The notes beneath the pieces are model-generated. The model was given only the letters and a program-made list of their open reading frames with translations, was not told the DNA's origin and did no database searches. The position numbers and the translations under genes were made by a program. From Tubulanus polymorphus (lineage: Eukaryota > Nemertea > Palaeonemertea > Tubulaniformes > Tubulanidae): a DNA stretch of 60,000 nucleotides. Numbering within the stretch: position 1 is the first letter of the stretch; each line of letters begins with the position of its first letter. This document shows positions 21,286 to 31,327 of this stretch, piece after piece. Location: the NCBI RefSeq assembly GCF_964204645.1, contig NC_134027.1, positions 17,040,485-17,100,484 on the forward strand, given 5' to 3'.

Positions 21286-21696
21286 ATTCTAATCACATGT
21301 AATTAAATAGTTCAGTGCTTCTTAGTTTGATGTGCCTGTTTTCATCGCGCACGTGGTTAAGATAACTGTTTACATCGAACGTCTTCAACCGCACCCGCAT
21401 CTGTCAATCATCTTAATTGATTCATATACTAAAATGCTCACTATGAAAAAACTATGCGGTGAATCAATCTGGAATTTTTCAGTAGAATGTAAGATACTTG
21501 GTACCTTTCTTTAAATGTTTATTTGTTGTATGTCATTAACACTCTGTAATATAATACTTTATTCATAACTTTGAAGCGGCGCGCCGGTAGCGAACGCTCA
21601 AGCAAGGTCAGTCACGTAGGCCAACGATCACACGAAATGGACAACGGTTTTGCCGGTTAAGAGCGTCTCTCCACATAAATTAGAGGGACTGTAATA
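21286..21696 (+). repeat. 411-bp host-derived filler inside E2
   Basis: Near-identical to 19724-20134 and in the same orientation. It replaces the C-terminal end of gene C and the middle of the left-arm gene A fragment. Both joints have only a few bases of possible microhomology, and no transposon ends are seen. Confidence 0.8.
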
Positions 21697-21863
21697 TTTT
21701 TTAATTCTGTATATCTAATTTTACAAGAATCATAGAATTCTAACATCTGTTTTAATGAGTAAATCGAGAAAGAAAATAAACCTGTAAGCATAATAATTGA
21801 TTTAATATTCTTTTGATTTTTATATATTAGATGTAATATTTCGAATACCTTATTTTCATTCAT
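21697..21863 (-). pseudogene. Gene C (membrane protein), truncated in E2
   Basis: Starts at 21863 with MNENKVFEILHLIYKNQKN, followed by a hydrophobic segment (MLTGLFSFSIYSLKQMLEF) and 'SCKIRYTELK', where the host insert cuts it. The E4 copy (52455-52749) continues into a CxxC...H zinc-finger-like tail that is missing here. The start overlaps the end of gene B. Confidence 0.55.
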
Positions 21864-22130
21864 TTTTATAGTCAAAATATATAGAATAAATTAAATTAAA
21901 AGATGCTGTTTTAATCCTTATATCATTTAAATCATTAACTTTTTTATTCTTCTTATTTCTGTGATTTTTTCCATTTAACTTCTTTAATTTCTTGCTCAAT
22001 TCATTATTTTCATTAATCAAATCTTTCGAAATATTCTCATAGTAAAAATATAATGCTGCCAATATTAAACTCGAGCAACTAAATAATGTTTCAAATCACT
22101 ACTTCCGGTTGGTATGTTGAAATCATACAT
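21856..22130 (-). pseudogene. Gene B (single-span membrane protein), frameshifted in E2
   Basis: The start at 22130 follows TTAAATAG and reads as far as 'SDLKHYLVA'. A few bases are then lost, and the frame resumes at AALYFYYENISKDL with 'ENNELSKKLKKLNGKNHR'. Layout: short N-terminus, one membrane span, and a basic Asn/Lys-rich tail (KNKKVN). The E4 copy (52198-52416) is open throughout. The role is unknown. Confidence 0.5.
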
Positions 22131-22271
22131 CTATTTAAGAAAACAATTAATAAATTGATAAATATATTTAATATTTTAGAAATATTTAACTTCTATATGT
22201 TTCAAATCAAATAACAATTAAACTTACTACCCAACAGTTATTCATTAACTAATTTCCCAATGCTTTAACTA
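22131..22271. other. AT-rich spacer between genes A and B of E2
   Basis: Corresponds in position to the 24-bp minisatellite and spacer of E4, but the minisatellite is absent here. This shows that the E4 array is a later expansion. Confidence 0.4.
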
Positions 22272-22941
22272 CTATATATTTGAAACATACAGCTTAATCT
22301 TATTCAATATAGAATTATTATTCTTTTCATATTCTATATGTTTGATTGTCTGAAAATGTCTTGATTTATGTGATTTTAAATATTTGCCACCACAATAACA
22401 ATACACTTTTTCATTAGGATTGAATTTTCTAAATTCATCATCTAAATTACATTGAACTGCAACATCTTTGAACGATTTTTCATTATCTAATTCACATTGA
22501 ATACCAATATTTGATGAATTTTCATTATAGGTGATTTGTTTATTATCAAAATTGAAATAATATAATTGTCTTTTTTCAATTCGTAAGTTAATCAAATCAT
22601 TGTAATCTTTAGAAAGTATTATATCACTCTTTCTTTCATTGAAAGGAGTTTTAAGAATATTAATTATGTTTTCATCTAAAGTTCCTTTAGAATTTAAAAC
22701 TGTATTGAACATTTTAGGATTTTTAACACCATTATCAAAAGTATCAATTAGTTGAGTAATTAAATATGTTTCATTTGATGATATTTGATTAATCATAGTA
22801 ATGTTATCAATTTTATAATACCTTGCGGACACTAAATTTGTTGCTGAAATATAATTTTTAACTGTGAAATAACTGTGAAAATAATTTATGGGTTTCTTTT
22901 ATTTCGATTTTGAATTTGGGTTCTTCTTCTTCTGTCATCAT
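22272..22941 (-). pseudogene. Gene A (C-terminal zinc-finger protein) in E2
   Basis: The start at 22941 gives MMTEEEEPKFKIEIKETH. A frame break lies near 22860, where 'aactgtgaaat' is repeated, and then 186 codons are open to 22272. Conserved blocks are 'SARYYKIDNITMINQISSNE', 'TYLITQLIDTFDNGVKNP', 'DIILSKDYNDLINLRIEKR', 'IGIQCELDNEKSFKDVAVQC' and a finger of the form CYCGGKYLKSHKSRHFQTIKH. The finger resembles those at the N-terminus of the polymerase, so DNA binding, perhaps at the iterons or palindromes, is a reasonable guess. No known family is recognised. This is the best-preserved C-terminus of A in the window. Confidence 0.6.
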
Positions 22942-22999
22942 TTTTATAACAAAACTATCATTAAAACTCATTCAAATATAAATATTCAATGTTAAAATA

Positions 23000-23230
23000 T
23001 GAATTATTTCAATCACACTTTACTGACACTTTTAATGTTTAAAAATCTAACTCATACAAATATAAATATTGAAATATGTTTAAAATATAAACTGTTTCAC
23101 TCACACTTTACTCACACTTTTATACTCTTTTAGTTATCCATTTATTTTACTTATATTTTTATTCGAAATCTGTTAAAATATGAATTATTACTGACACTTT
23201 ACTCACACTTTTGTAAATAACATATAAATG
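23000..23230. repeat. Subterminal iterons of E2
   Basis: Three copies of 'tcactcacactttactcacacttt' (described in parts: 'tttcactcacactttac' + 'tcacactttta') near 23008, 23096 and 23186, spaced about 90 bp, lie between gene A and the right terminus. Confidence 0.6.
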
Positions 23231-23286
23231 ATTTTAAAATATATGAAATTCATGTAAATAAAGTTCATTTATATGAAATTATTAAG

Positions 23287-23382
23287 AGTAATAGGGATAA
23301 TGGGGGTTCATATCAAAGGTTGAAGGGGAGAGTGAGCTCGACCCTTCGACCTTTGGCTTGAACCCCTATTATCCCTATTACT
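23287..23382. repeat. E2 right terminal palindrome
   Basis: Inverted copy of 21124-21220. The inner arm is 'agtaatagggataatggggg', the outer arm ends 'acccctattatccctattact'. The loop is 'agagtgagctcg'. Confidence 0.75.
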
Positions 23383-23388
23383 CATAAG

Positions 23389-24660
23389 AAACAAAACTTA
23401 TACATGGATGAAACATGAATATATCATAATTTTCTATACGTTCATCAGATTAAATAGAATTCTAACATGAGAGCATACAGCGCATAAACTTGAGTCCTCA
23501 TATATGAATGCAATTCGGTGCGTACGAATCACGTTAAATCTTTCTTTCTTTATTCTGTTTTGTCGAGTGAGTGTTGCAGGAATATTTATAATGCTCATTA
23601 ATAGCTGAAATGATAAAATAAATGTATAATGATTGAGTAGACATTATAAATTACCTGATTTATAATCGGTCGATTCAGAAATATTACTCGAGTAAACCTA
23701 TAATAGGTGTATGTGCAAGACCATTTACGCACATATGCTACAGAGAAGTCTGTTGAGCTGTTAGGTATCTTCATGTAATGTTGTTGTAGTCATCTTGTAT
23801 GCCAAGAACAGATAAGCAAGTCAAACTGGTTGAAGCAGTAGAATCTGTAGAATGATAGAATGTTGTAATACTTTCCTGAAAGTAAGAAAGATACTTGAGT
23901 TTGGTGATCAGAGAAATTCCACTAACTTTGGTTAGACGGCCTAGGACTTCTTCCGGGATGAAATGCCAGACCTTGCAATTTTTCATAGTACTTTTTTTTC
24001 TACTTTTGTCACATTTTTCCCACAAAAGAGGATTTTACATTTTTCATGCGAAAGACTGAAGTCAATGACTGACACTAGACTATGAACATTAACACGTATT
24101 ATGAACCGGTTATGTCAAAATAGAGCCGAGAGATAAAACAACATATAAAGCCTACGAAATACATAGCTGGTGACAAGGATATTAAAAAAATCTCGAATAT
24201 ATGGAGATTTCACTTTCCCATTTCTCATACCATGACCATTTGACTTGAAAAATCTAAGTTATTGACTGGTTGAATCAGTTAGTTTGACGGGTATTAGAAT
24301 TGATGCTTTTGAGAGCTAAAATATATTCAAACAGGGACTAACAAGTGAATTGTTTGAAATCTATGATAACGATTTTTGACACGTCAAATGAACATTTAAT
24401 TTTGAGAGAATATCCTCATCTCAATTGACAATTCGTTTTTGACAATTAAGGCAGTTTTATTTTGGCAATGTAATCAAGAAATCACTGTATTCAGTGTAAC
24501 CCATTTGAATACCATTTTTTATAAGCATTTTAGACTTTACGAGTCAACTTGATTTTTTTTGTTTTTGAACTGAAGAAATGAAAAGTTGACGAATAAAATA
24601 TTATCGTTTGGCGAATAAATGGTAGAAAATGTTGCCCTATTGTGCCCATGCCAGGTGATC
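23389..24660. other. Intergenic host DNA, nothing recognised
   Basis: No recognisable protein, RNA or repeat was found. The 84-aa ORF at 23771-24025 (minus) has no family features. Confidence 0.4.
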
Positions 24661-24664
24661 CGCT

Positions 24665-25315
24665 GGTGTCATATCGCGGAATCACGGAATCGCGCAATTT
24701 TCTCTAAAAACATGGAATTTCTTCATTTTCAACGGGATACCCCATTTTGGCACCGGCCGCAAGTTTTTCATTACCGGTACCTGGTAGGCCTATTTGATAA
24801 TATATGACTATCGTCACTCAATGAATTAACGACACTTCCAAACGAGAGAATGGAGAACCTACGTAGGCAAATTAATCTATCAACAGTGACTGCTGACCCC
24901 GTCTCAATAACTTGTGCATCGGGCCGATACCCAAGGCAGTGCGTCGGTTGAGACCGCATCTACGAGTTCTGTGTATGTTACCATTAATAAACCTTAAAGT
25001 AATTAATAAACCTTAAAGTAATCAAATAGATGCTGCATTGTAAAATAGTTATAAAAACGATGGTTTATTTAGACTGCACTGATTCACCTGTCGTATTAAG
25101 ACCAAACTGAGGTATGTTTTAAAAACGTTCAAGAGAAATATCCTAAAAATGAACGGTGTCAGACGGAAACAGATACATATTATACATATTCTGACTTTGA
25201 ATTTTTAAATTGTGATTCATGTGAGTGTGGTGTATCTAGAAGAGTTGATGAAAGTTGAATGATATTAAAGATTATATATAAATCGGTATCTCTTTAACTC
25301 AGGGAGCGACTATAG
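24665..25315 (-). mobile_element. Truncated copy of the Mutator-like TIR element (T2)
   Basis: It starts with the terminal words 'gtgtcatatcgcggaatcac' and 'ggaatcgcgcaa' and then matches the complement of 32433 down to about 31800. Shared stretches include 'attaataaacctt', 'gatgctgcattgtaaaat', 'actgaggtatgtttt' and 'ggtgtatctagaagagtt'. The far end is missing. It is non-coding. Confidence 0.65.
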
Positions 25316-25741
25316 TTTGGGTGTCCCTATTGGTTATGTACCTAACCTTACCATACTATCACTAGCGCCACATAGTAGAGAGGTGACCTAAACTGCAGTT
25401 AGGCCAAACTGACCAACAAATCATCTAAACGTTTCCATAAAGTCCGTAAAGACCCTAAAGTAACAAATTCTGTCGGATTTTTAAATTTTGTGTTGACATG
25501 CACACACATCAATTCATAAGGGCTCAAAAATCTATTCTATACTTACGTTAACGGACGACGCTCTTTAAATCCACTGAAATGGTTTTCGAAACATCATAAG
25601 CCCTCGATATACCGGTATTCAACTGTCACGTCTGTCTACCTTGAATCCGCGCTTAGTTGAAGGTCGCGCCGTAAAACACGTATTTGGACTGCCGATAGTA
25701 AATATTCAGTCCAGTAGATATGTTTTACGCTAGGGTACGGA

Positions 25742-25745
25742 ATAC

Positions 25746-25818
<73 letters not shown>
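25742..25818. repeat. TA dinucleotide microsatellite
   Basis: Uninterrupted TA repeat of about 60 bp preceded by 'acatatatatacat'. It lies in the presumed intron after the second arrestin exon. 25316-25741 shows nothing recognisable. Confidence 0.9.
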
Positions 25819-25819
<1 letters not shown>

Positions 25820-25914
25820 CTGTGGCTATGCGTGAGTTACGAAAACGAATTGTGGCGAGTTCAGTTGTGAACATCACCGCGGTAACCATATATCACCAAA
25901 GATAACATACTTAC

Positions 25915-26094
25915 ATGGATAACGTAGTCAATGTCAATCAATTTGCATCCATCGAGACCGGATGGGGGTAGTGGGGGAATGTGAATTACATCGTGATACA
26001 TTCCAGAATCTCCCGGTTTAATCAAAGCTCCGGATATACTGAAAATGCACGCTGTAATGTTCTTCACGTTGCCTTGTGCACTGAGCTTTATATG
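25915..26094 (-). CDS. Arrestin domain-containing protein, downstream exon
   Basis: Minus-strand exon of 180 bp (60 codons) between an acceptor (ttctatag) and a donor (gtaagt). It reads from 'HIKLSAQGNVKNITACIF' to 'GMYHDVIHIPPLPPSGLDG' and 'CKLIDIDYVIH'. The 'IPPxPPS' plus 'C.LIDIDY' pattern is that of the C-terminal arrestin fold of alpha-arrestins (ARRDC family), adaptors linking membrane proteins to ubiquitin ligases. It joins in phase 0 to the exon at 26272-26454 across a 177-bp intron. The following exon was not found; a TA microsatellite lies in the next intron. Confidence 0.7.
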
Positions 26095-26271
26095 CTATAG
26101 AAACAATCAAACAATGACAAATATTAAATATTATAATATATTGCTGCAACCGACTCTGCGATTTGATGTGCCTTGCTCAAAGACATGAGTTTTCTGGAAG
26201 AGGCAATCAAGTGTGCAATACCTGAGTAGGTTGTAGCCTTAGAAATAGCATAGACGGGTGGCAGACTATAC

Positions 26272-26454
26272 CTGTTCAAATGTTACATTTGAAGTTTCTA
26301 TCTCAATTTTACTATTGTTATTTATTTCAACATCAATGTGCAAAGTCTCGCCCGGTACATAACCATTCTTATCCAAGTTAACCGAACAGGATATCGTACC
26401 ACGCCTACAGCAAAAGCAACCAAGAGGCTTTTGCACAAGAAGCGATACAGGGCC
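26272..26454 (-). CDS. Arrestin domain-containing protein, upstream exon
   Basis: Minus-strand exon of 183 bp (61 codons) preceded by a T-rich acceptor (tttttttcag) and ended by CAG/gtatag. It reads 'GPVSLLVQKPLGCFCCRRG', 'SVNLDKNGYVPGETLHIDVE' and 'NNNSKIEIETSNVTFEQ'. The 'G(Y/F)xPGExxxxxxEIxNxS' block is diagnostic for the start of the second arrestin domain. Both exons are open and correctly spliced in phase, so this may be a live host gene. The N-terminal domain exons are not seen upstream; a Harbinger element occupies that side. Confidence 0.75.
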
Positions 26455-26689
26455 CTGAAAAAAAAAACAATTTTCCTCTGTGATTGTAAACACCCTCCAT
26501 TTGAGCGGGTCTGGCTATATTCTATCACCTTTTTTTATCTCGTCGTTTCGGGTAGTTCATGTTTCGGTTAGTTCATTTCATGTTAGCATTTGAATTTTAA
26601 CCAGATACGTAAATACGATAGCGTTCTCACTTCCGCTTCACTCGGGCGAAGGCATAAAGACTATTTACATCAAAATGCTACAACTGAGG

Positions 26690-28584
26690 CGCATTTGTTT
26701 GAAACCGGTTTGCACAAACCGAAACGGTGGAGAAATCGGCTTTGTTCATTCCGGTTAACAAACCGGTTTGCATAAACTAGCGTCTTTGTTCAGGCGTAAA
26801 CCTTAACGGTTTGCGCAAACCGACTAAACCGTTCGCCGAGCGGTTTACGAGAGCAAACCGACTTTTCCAACATGGCGGTCCCCTTTGAGTTGGTCATCGA
26901 CAACAAGCAAATATCCGCCGTAGCTGACAATATGGACGCGTATAAATGGATCAGAGACAGTAAGATTAAGATGTTTTATGCGTGGGATATATGATTCGCA
27001 AAATTACTTCTAATAGTGATTTAGCATATGCTGTAATTCGCAATTCTCCATCTATACTAAATTCAAAGTTAATTTATTGATAATCATCGATCTTATTTCA
27101 GAGTCACCTGTCGTCATTGAACATATTAGATCTGATTATAACTTAGCTGCATTACCTTCTGATGAAACAATTCACATCAGAGTGCCTGAGGATATTTTGC
27201 CTGGCAATGGTAAGTATTTTTAGATTTTCTTTAACTGAAAATTCTTCCAATTTTGTACTGTAGAATTTGTATTCATCTATGCAGGGGTTCAACTTTGACA
27301 ATACTTAGGATTTTTTGAATCCCTGATGCGTGCTCATATTGTATCTATATTTCTTTGTTACGTGCCTTGTATGTTATTGATGAGTTCGTCAAATAAACTT
27401 AACCTAACCAATAGAATGGTAGATTACGGTAGACTACTCCATCTTCAGTCCTGGCACTAATAGTCGTAAATAGTTGTATGCTATTGATTTTCATATGAGT
27501 ACTAGTATCATATGTCTAATCGCCATGATAATGAACATTTGAAATATTTTGTATAAATCATTGCGTTTTAGGACCTATATGATGAAAATAGATAGGCCCT
27601 ATGATGCTCATAGATGGTCTTATTAGTTTCCCTTTTTCAGTTCACACGAGACCAATTCAAACCGAAAATGATGTAGGCGTACCTAACACGGATAAAATTA
27701 CTGGTAACACGCATACAGCAAACAGTAAAACTAATATGAAAGGGATTGATAGTGGTAAGTCTTATTTCATATATCAAATAGGCTTACAGCTAGTAACATT
27801 TCCTTACTACGCAGTCATGTTCATTGATCTTTGAATATTACAGCTTTGTCGTTTATGATTTTTTGTTATAGGGGAAATCTTTCATTGATCATCCGTCCTT
27901 TATCGATATATCTAGCCCAATATTCGACTTGCTAAAACAAATTTGTTAGTCTTTTGTGAACAATATCATATTAAATTTCTTTTTATGTTCAGACAAACAA
28001 CTACATGCCTGAAAATGCAGTTAAGCTTATCATTCACCTTCGCACAGAAATGGATGAGGACTTTTGTAAGATGTGGAAGAAGAAGCGTCCACTTTGGGAA
28101 AGAATTACTAAAAGATTGAAAAAAGAATAGATTGGGAACAGATTAAAGTTAAATGGGACAATTTGGTTCATATGTACAAACAAACCTGTGATAAAAACAA
28201 TCAAACTGGGAACTCCCCTGCAACGTGTAGATTTTTCTATGAGTTGGACAGTATCCTTTGCTCCAAGCCCAACACCCATCCTGATTTCACAGTCTCAGCA
28301 TTTGAAAATCTCAACAGTTATGACAATGACGAGAGTGAAATCAGTACCAGTGACGATCCTTCAGATTTCCCCCAGAACCCCTCGAAGCGTAAAAGGTCAA
28401 ATAAACGGACGCAGGAGTTACGTGTTATCTTAGCGGGTTATGAAAAAGTAAGGCGAGAATTATGACTGAGATGAAAAAGGAACATGAACAGCTTTTGAAA
28501 TTAGAAAATGAAAGAACTGAAGTTGAGAAAGAAAAAGTCCAGGTGTTCAAAGAATCGTTTAAAAAGTTGCAGGATAAGCAGTAG
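26690..28584 (+). mobile_element. PIF/Harbinger element, Myb-gene half with left terminus
   Basis: The left end carries repeated 'aaaccggtttgca' words (26701, 26761) and 'tcggctttgttcattccggt'. The right end of the window (59900-60000, minus) has 'tcggcttattacgtcac', 'aaaccggtttgcc' and a similar 'ccaa.atggc' start region, as for two termini of one family. Inside is a spliced Myb/SANT-type gene (next entry). No transposase is present here; one lies at 58699-59702 in the opposite orientation. Confidence 0.55.
26872..28584 (+). pseudogene. Harbinger Myb/SANT-like DNA-binding protein (four exons, broken)
   Basis: Exons with matching phases are 26872-26959 (MAVPFELVIDNKQISAVADN), 27102-27209 (VVIEHIRSDYNLAALPSDET), 27641-27754 and 27993-28584. 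Introns 1-3 have GT donors (gtaaga, gtaagt, gtaagt) and pyrimidine-rich AG acceptors. The last exon holds the trihelix/Myb fold: 'KLIIHLRTEMDEDFCKMW', 'RPLWERITKRLKK' and 'KVKWDNLVHMYKQT', then an acidic linker, a basic KRKRSNKR stretch and a coiled-coil end. The phase at intron 3 and a TAG near 28128 break the frame. In Harbingers this partner carries the transposase to the nucleus and the DNA ends. Confidence 0.65.
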
Positions 28585-28589
28585 AGTAA

Positions 28590-28811
28590 GGACTAAAGAA
28601 AATGATACCTCGTTTCTCCTAATCGGCCGGGGTTTATTTTTTATAAATCGTGATAAAATTTTAAAATCAGTTCATTTCTATTGCTACCGGATCTGTTATG
28701 GTAAGCTTGATCATGCTTTAATAAAAGTTTTGTACAGGGGAGATAGACGGCCAGCTGGATCAATTTTAAAAGCTTGGCAGAAAGGAGAAACAAGGTATCA
28801 ATTTTTAGCCT
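28590..28811. mobile_element. MITE, family M (copy 2)
   Basis: About 222 bp. The left terminus 'gactaaagaaaatgatacct' and right terminus '...aaggtatcaatttttagcc' are inverted copies. The core shares 'ctgttatggtaa' and 'ttgatca' with 14716-14928. It sits six bases after the stop of the Harbinger Myb gene. Confidence 0.65.
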
Positions 28812-28904
28812 AGGATTGGTGTATTTAGTTTTGAAGTGATTTCTTTTACATTCGTTCAGTGTTTCGTCTAAGCTGAATAAACATGGTATCTAGAAGATGT
28901 AACT

Positions 28905-31327
28905 AATACAGATTCAGATTCAGATTCAATTTTTATTGTTCATAAATTTTACAATTCGCAATGAACAAAACATACATTAATAATACATAAATACAGAATG
29001 ACGGTATAACAGCGTGGAGAATTCACATCTCTATTATACATGTTTACAACTTAATTTGAGCATATTCGAATAAATCTAGAAAGATTCATCAGAATTATTT
29101 GATTTTTTGTACAGAATAGTGAGTTCATATTTTCAAAATTTGGGATTGACCAAAATCTTCTAGGGATAAGTTTTTCGCGTTGCATCTGGAAAAACCTACA
29201 TTCTAATATAGTGTGACGCTCGTCCCCCCAAACACCGAGGTTACAATTTGTACAAAGTCGTTCTTCCCGAGGTATTCTGTATCGCCTGCCTGATTCTATG
29301 GGTAAATTATGCTACATTTAAATCTACAGAGGGAATGCGGTACGATGTGGGTAACGAGAGGATGTAATTTCCAGGCTCAAACGTATTGAAAGTCGGTTTA
29401 ATATGACGATAAGTCAATGCTTTAGATGATGCTGTACAGTCTGCGTGCCATTTCTGGATAAATTGATCAGTAAGTCGTAGCTTTACAGATTCATAGATAT
29501 ACTGGACGTTAGGAAAATTTTGCTCGAACCAGAAATTAGCCATTCCACACTCATGGAGTATATTCTGGATAGATAACCATTTGAAATAGATATTTTGTGA
29601 CGTACTTAAATCATATTGGATAGAATACGCTTTAAATGAGGCATTTTGTAAAAGAACCATTATAGTTAAACACAATACCAAGGTACATAAAGTCAACTAC
29701 GATTTCTATATCATCTTTACCAAGGGGAAACTTTAGATTTGTCTGGCGTGGTTTTCTTTTCTGGAAGATAATGATTTTGGTTTTGTCACTATTAATAGCT
29801 AAATTCCATATTTTACAGTACTCAATTAGGGAATCTAGAGCAAGTTGTAGACTTTCTGTAGATTCTGATACAATTACAGTGTCGTCTGCGTAAAGTAGGA
29901 TAAAAAGTTTCAGCAAAATGCCGTCGTTACAACCCTCGAGAACTACTGGGCTGCGGGCTTTGTTACAGAGATACGACTCTAAGTCGTTGATAAGGACAGA
30001 AAATAGAATAGCAGACAAATCATCTCCTTGTCTTAGGCCGTTAAAACTGTCAAAGAAATCAGACTGAATTCCGTTTACTAGACATGATTTAACATTCGTG
30101 TAAATATTTTTGATTACATTTAGCATATTACCCTGGGTTCCAGTATTTAAATGTTTATTCCAGAGTGCTTTTCGCCATATTTTATCAAATGCGTTTTCGT
30201 AATATATAAAAGCACAGTATATCTTCTTCTTTCTTGCCAGGGAAATATCATTGATGGTTTCAGGGTATAGGTATGATCGTTAACCCCATGTTTTTTACGA
30301 AAGCCTGCTTGATTTAAATTAAGAAGTTTGTTAGTTTCCAGGAATTCTGATAGTCTTGTACATGTATCTATTAAGCTAGTAAATAATTTTCCCAAACTGC
30401 TAAGCAGAGTTATTCCTCGGTAGTTATTGGGCGACTCCCTGTTGCCATTATTCTTATAGATTGGTATAATCGTACCGAGAAGCCAGTTTTCTGGTATAAT
30501 TCCTGTTTCTAATATCTTATTTAAAAGAGTGGTAAGGATTACAGAGAGGTTAGATTCGGAATTTTTTAGAATTCGTTGGCGACATCATCTGAGCCCGAGC
30601 TTTGTTATTCTTAAGTTTTTGAATTGCGTTGAGTACTTCAGGTTGGAATATTGGTCTTTCGAGAGCGTCGTTATTTGAAGTTTCGACATCAAATGGATTT
30701 TCCATGGGACCCATGTCATCATCATAGAAATCAGGTTTTCCATTGAGTTTTCGGAAATGGTCAAGTAAATCACCCATACTGGCAGAGCTAGGGTTTTTTC
30801 TTTCTTATTCAAAATTTTCCAATATTCCCTCGGATTAGACTTTTTGAGTGATTTTAGCCGTTTATTTTTCATTTTCAATTTGGCTATCCTGTTTTACTCA
30901 CTTTTTATAAGCTCTAAAAGACTGATTAACGTTTTCCCTATTTGCCATCGATTTACATCCGCTATATCGTCGTTTTGCTCGACGGTAATCTTGCCTATAT
31001 TTCTTACTCTTTTTACTCAGTTTCTGTTTATTTCTAGCCGCTGACGAGTTTCGTAACCGGCCTCGCAGTCCCCATAGTTTGTTTGGTCGTCTCTTTGAGA
31101 TGGTCAGAGATGAGATTGTTTGCTTGATTGCGATCAATTTCACCTGCTATCAGGGCTTCTTTTATACCACTTAGGTCAACCATGTTGAACACATTTGAGA
31201 AAGCAGACTTTCTGTCTTGATCCCATTTAATTTTTTCCCGTTTTTCAGTCCTGGCAGGGGGAGCTGTTATTATGTTCTTTTTATTACTAGGCTTGGTAAA
31301 GTTTGTTGTAGCTTGGGATTGGACAGT
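28905..31327 (-). pseudogene. LINE-A reverse transcriptase and 3' end
   Basis: Minus-strand RT of a non-LTR retrotransposon in several frames. From N to C terminus it has 'NPSSASMGDLLDHFRKLNGK' (30740), 'PNNYRGITLLSSLGKLFT' (about 30400), 'LNQAGFRKKHGVNDHTYTL' (about 30290), 'NGLRQGDDLSAILFSVLIND' (30000), 'ILLYADDTVIVSES' (29880, catalytic YADD) and a C-terminal 'CTNCNLGVFGDERHTILEC' (29240). The 3' end is a short TGAATC repeat (28905-28926), usual for several LINE clades. Upstream parts continue at 32434-32566 and 44370-46140, beyond two later insertions. The clade is uncertain (CR1/L2/Jockey-like). Confidence 0.8.

Larger units (their letters stand above)
21124..23382. mobile_element. E2: small coding satellite element (2.26 kb)
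   Basis: Both ends are inverted copies of a hairpin-forming block (21124-21220 and 23287-23382). Flanking hexamers are catagg (21118-21123) and cataag (23383-23388), one mismatch, consistent with a 6-bp target duplication as in Polintons. Inside are genes A, B and C on the minus strand, a plus-strand 5' fragment of gene A in the left arm, subterminal iterons on the right, and a 411-bp host-derived insert. No polymerase, integrase or capsid gene is present, so movement would depend on a helper such as E1/E3. Confidence 0.75.

Noticed and set aside
25720-25905. 61-aa ORF with (YI)n
   Set aside because: Translation of a TA microsatellite.
28163-28465. Stand-alone 100-aa acidic protein
   Set aside because: It is the last exon of the Harbinger Myb-like gene read after a frame break.
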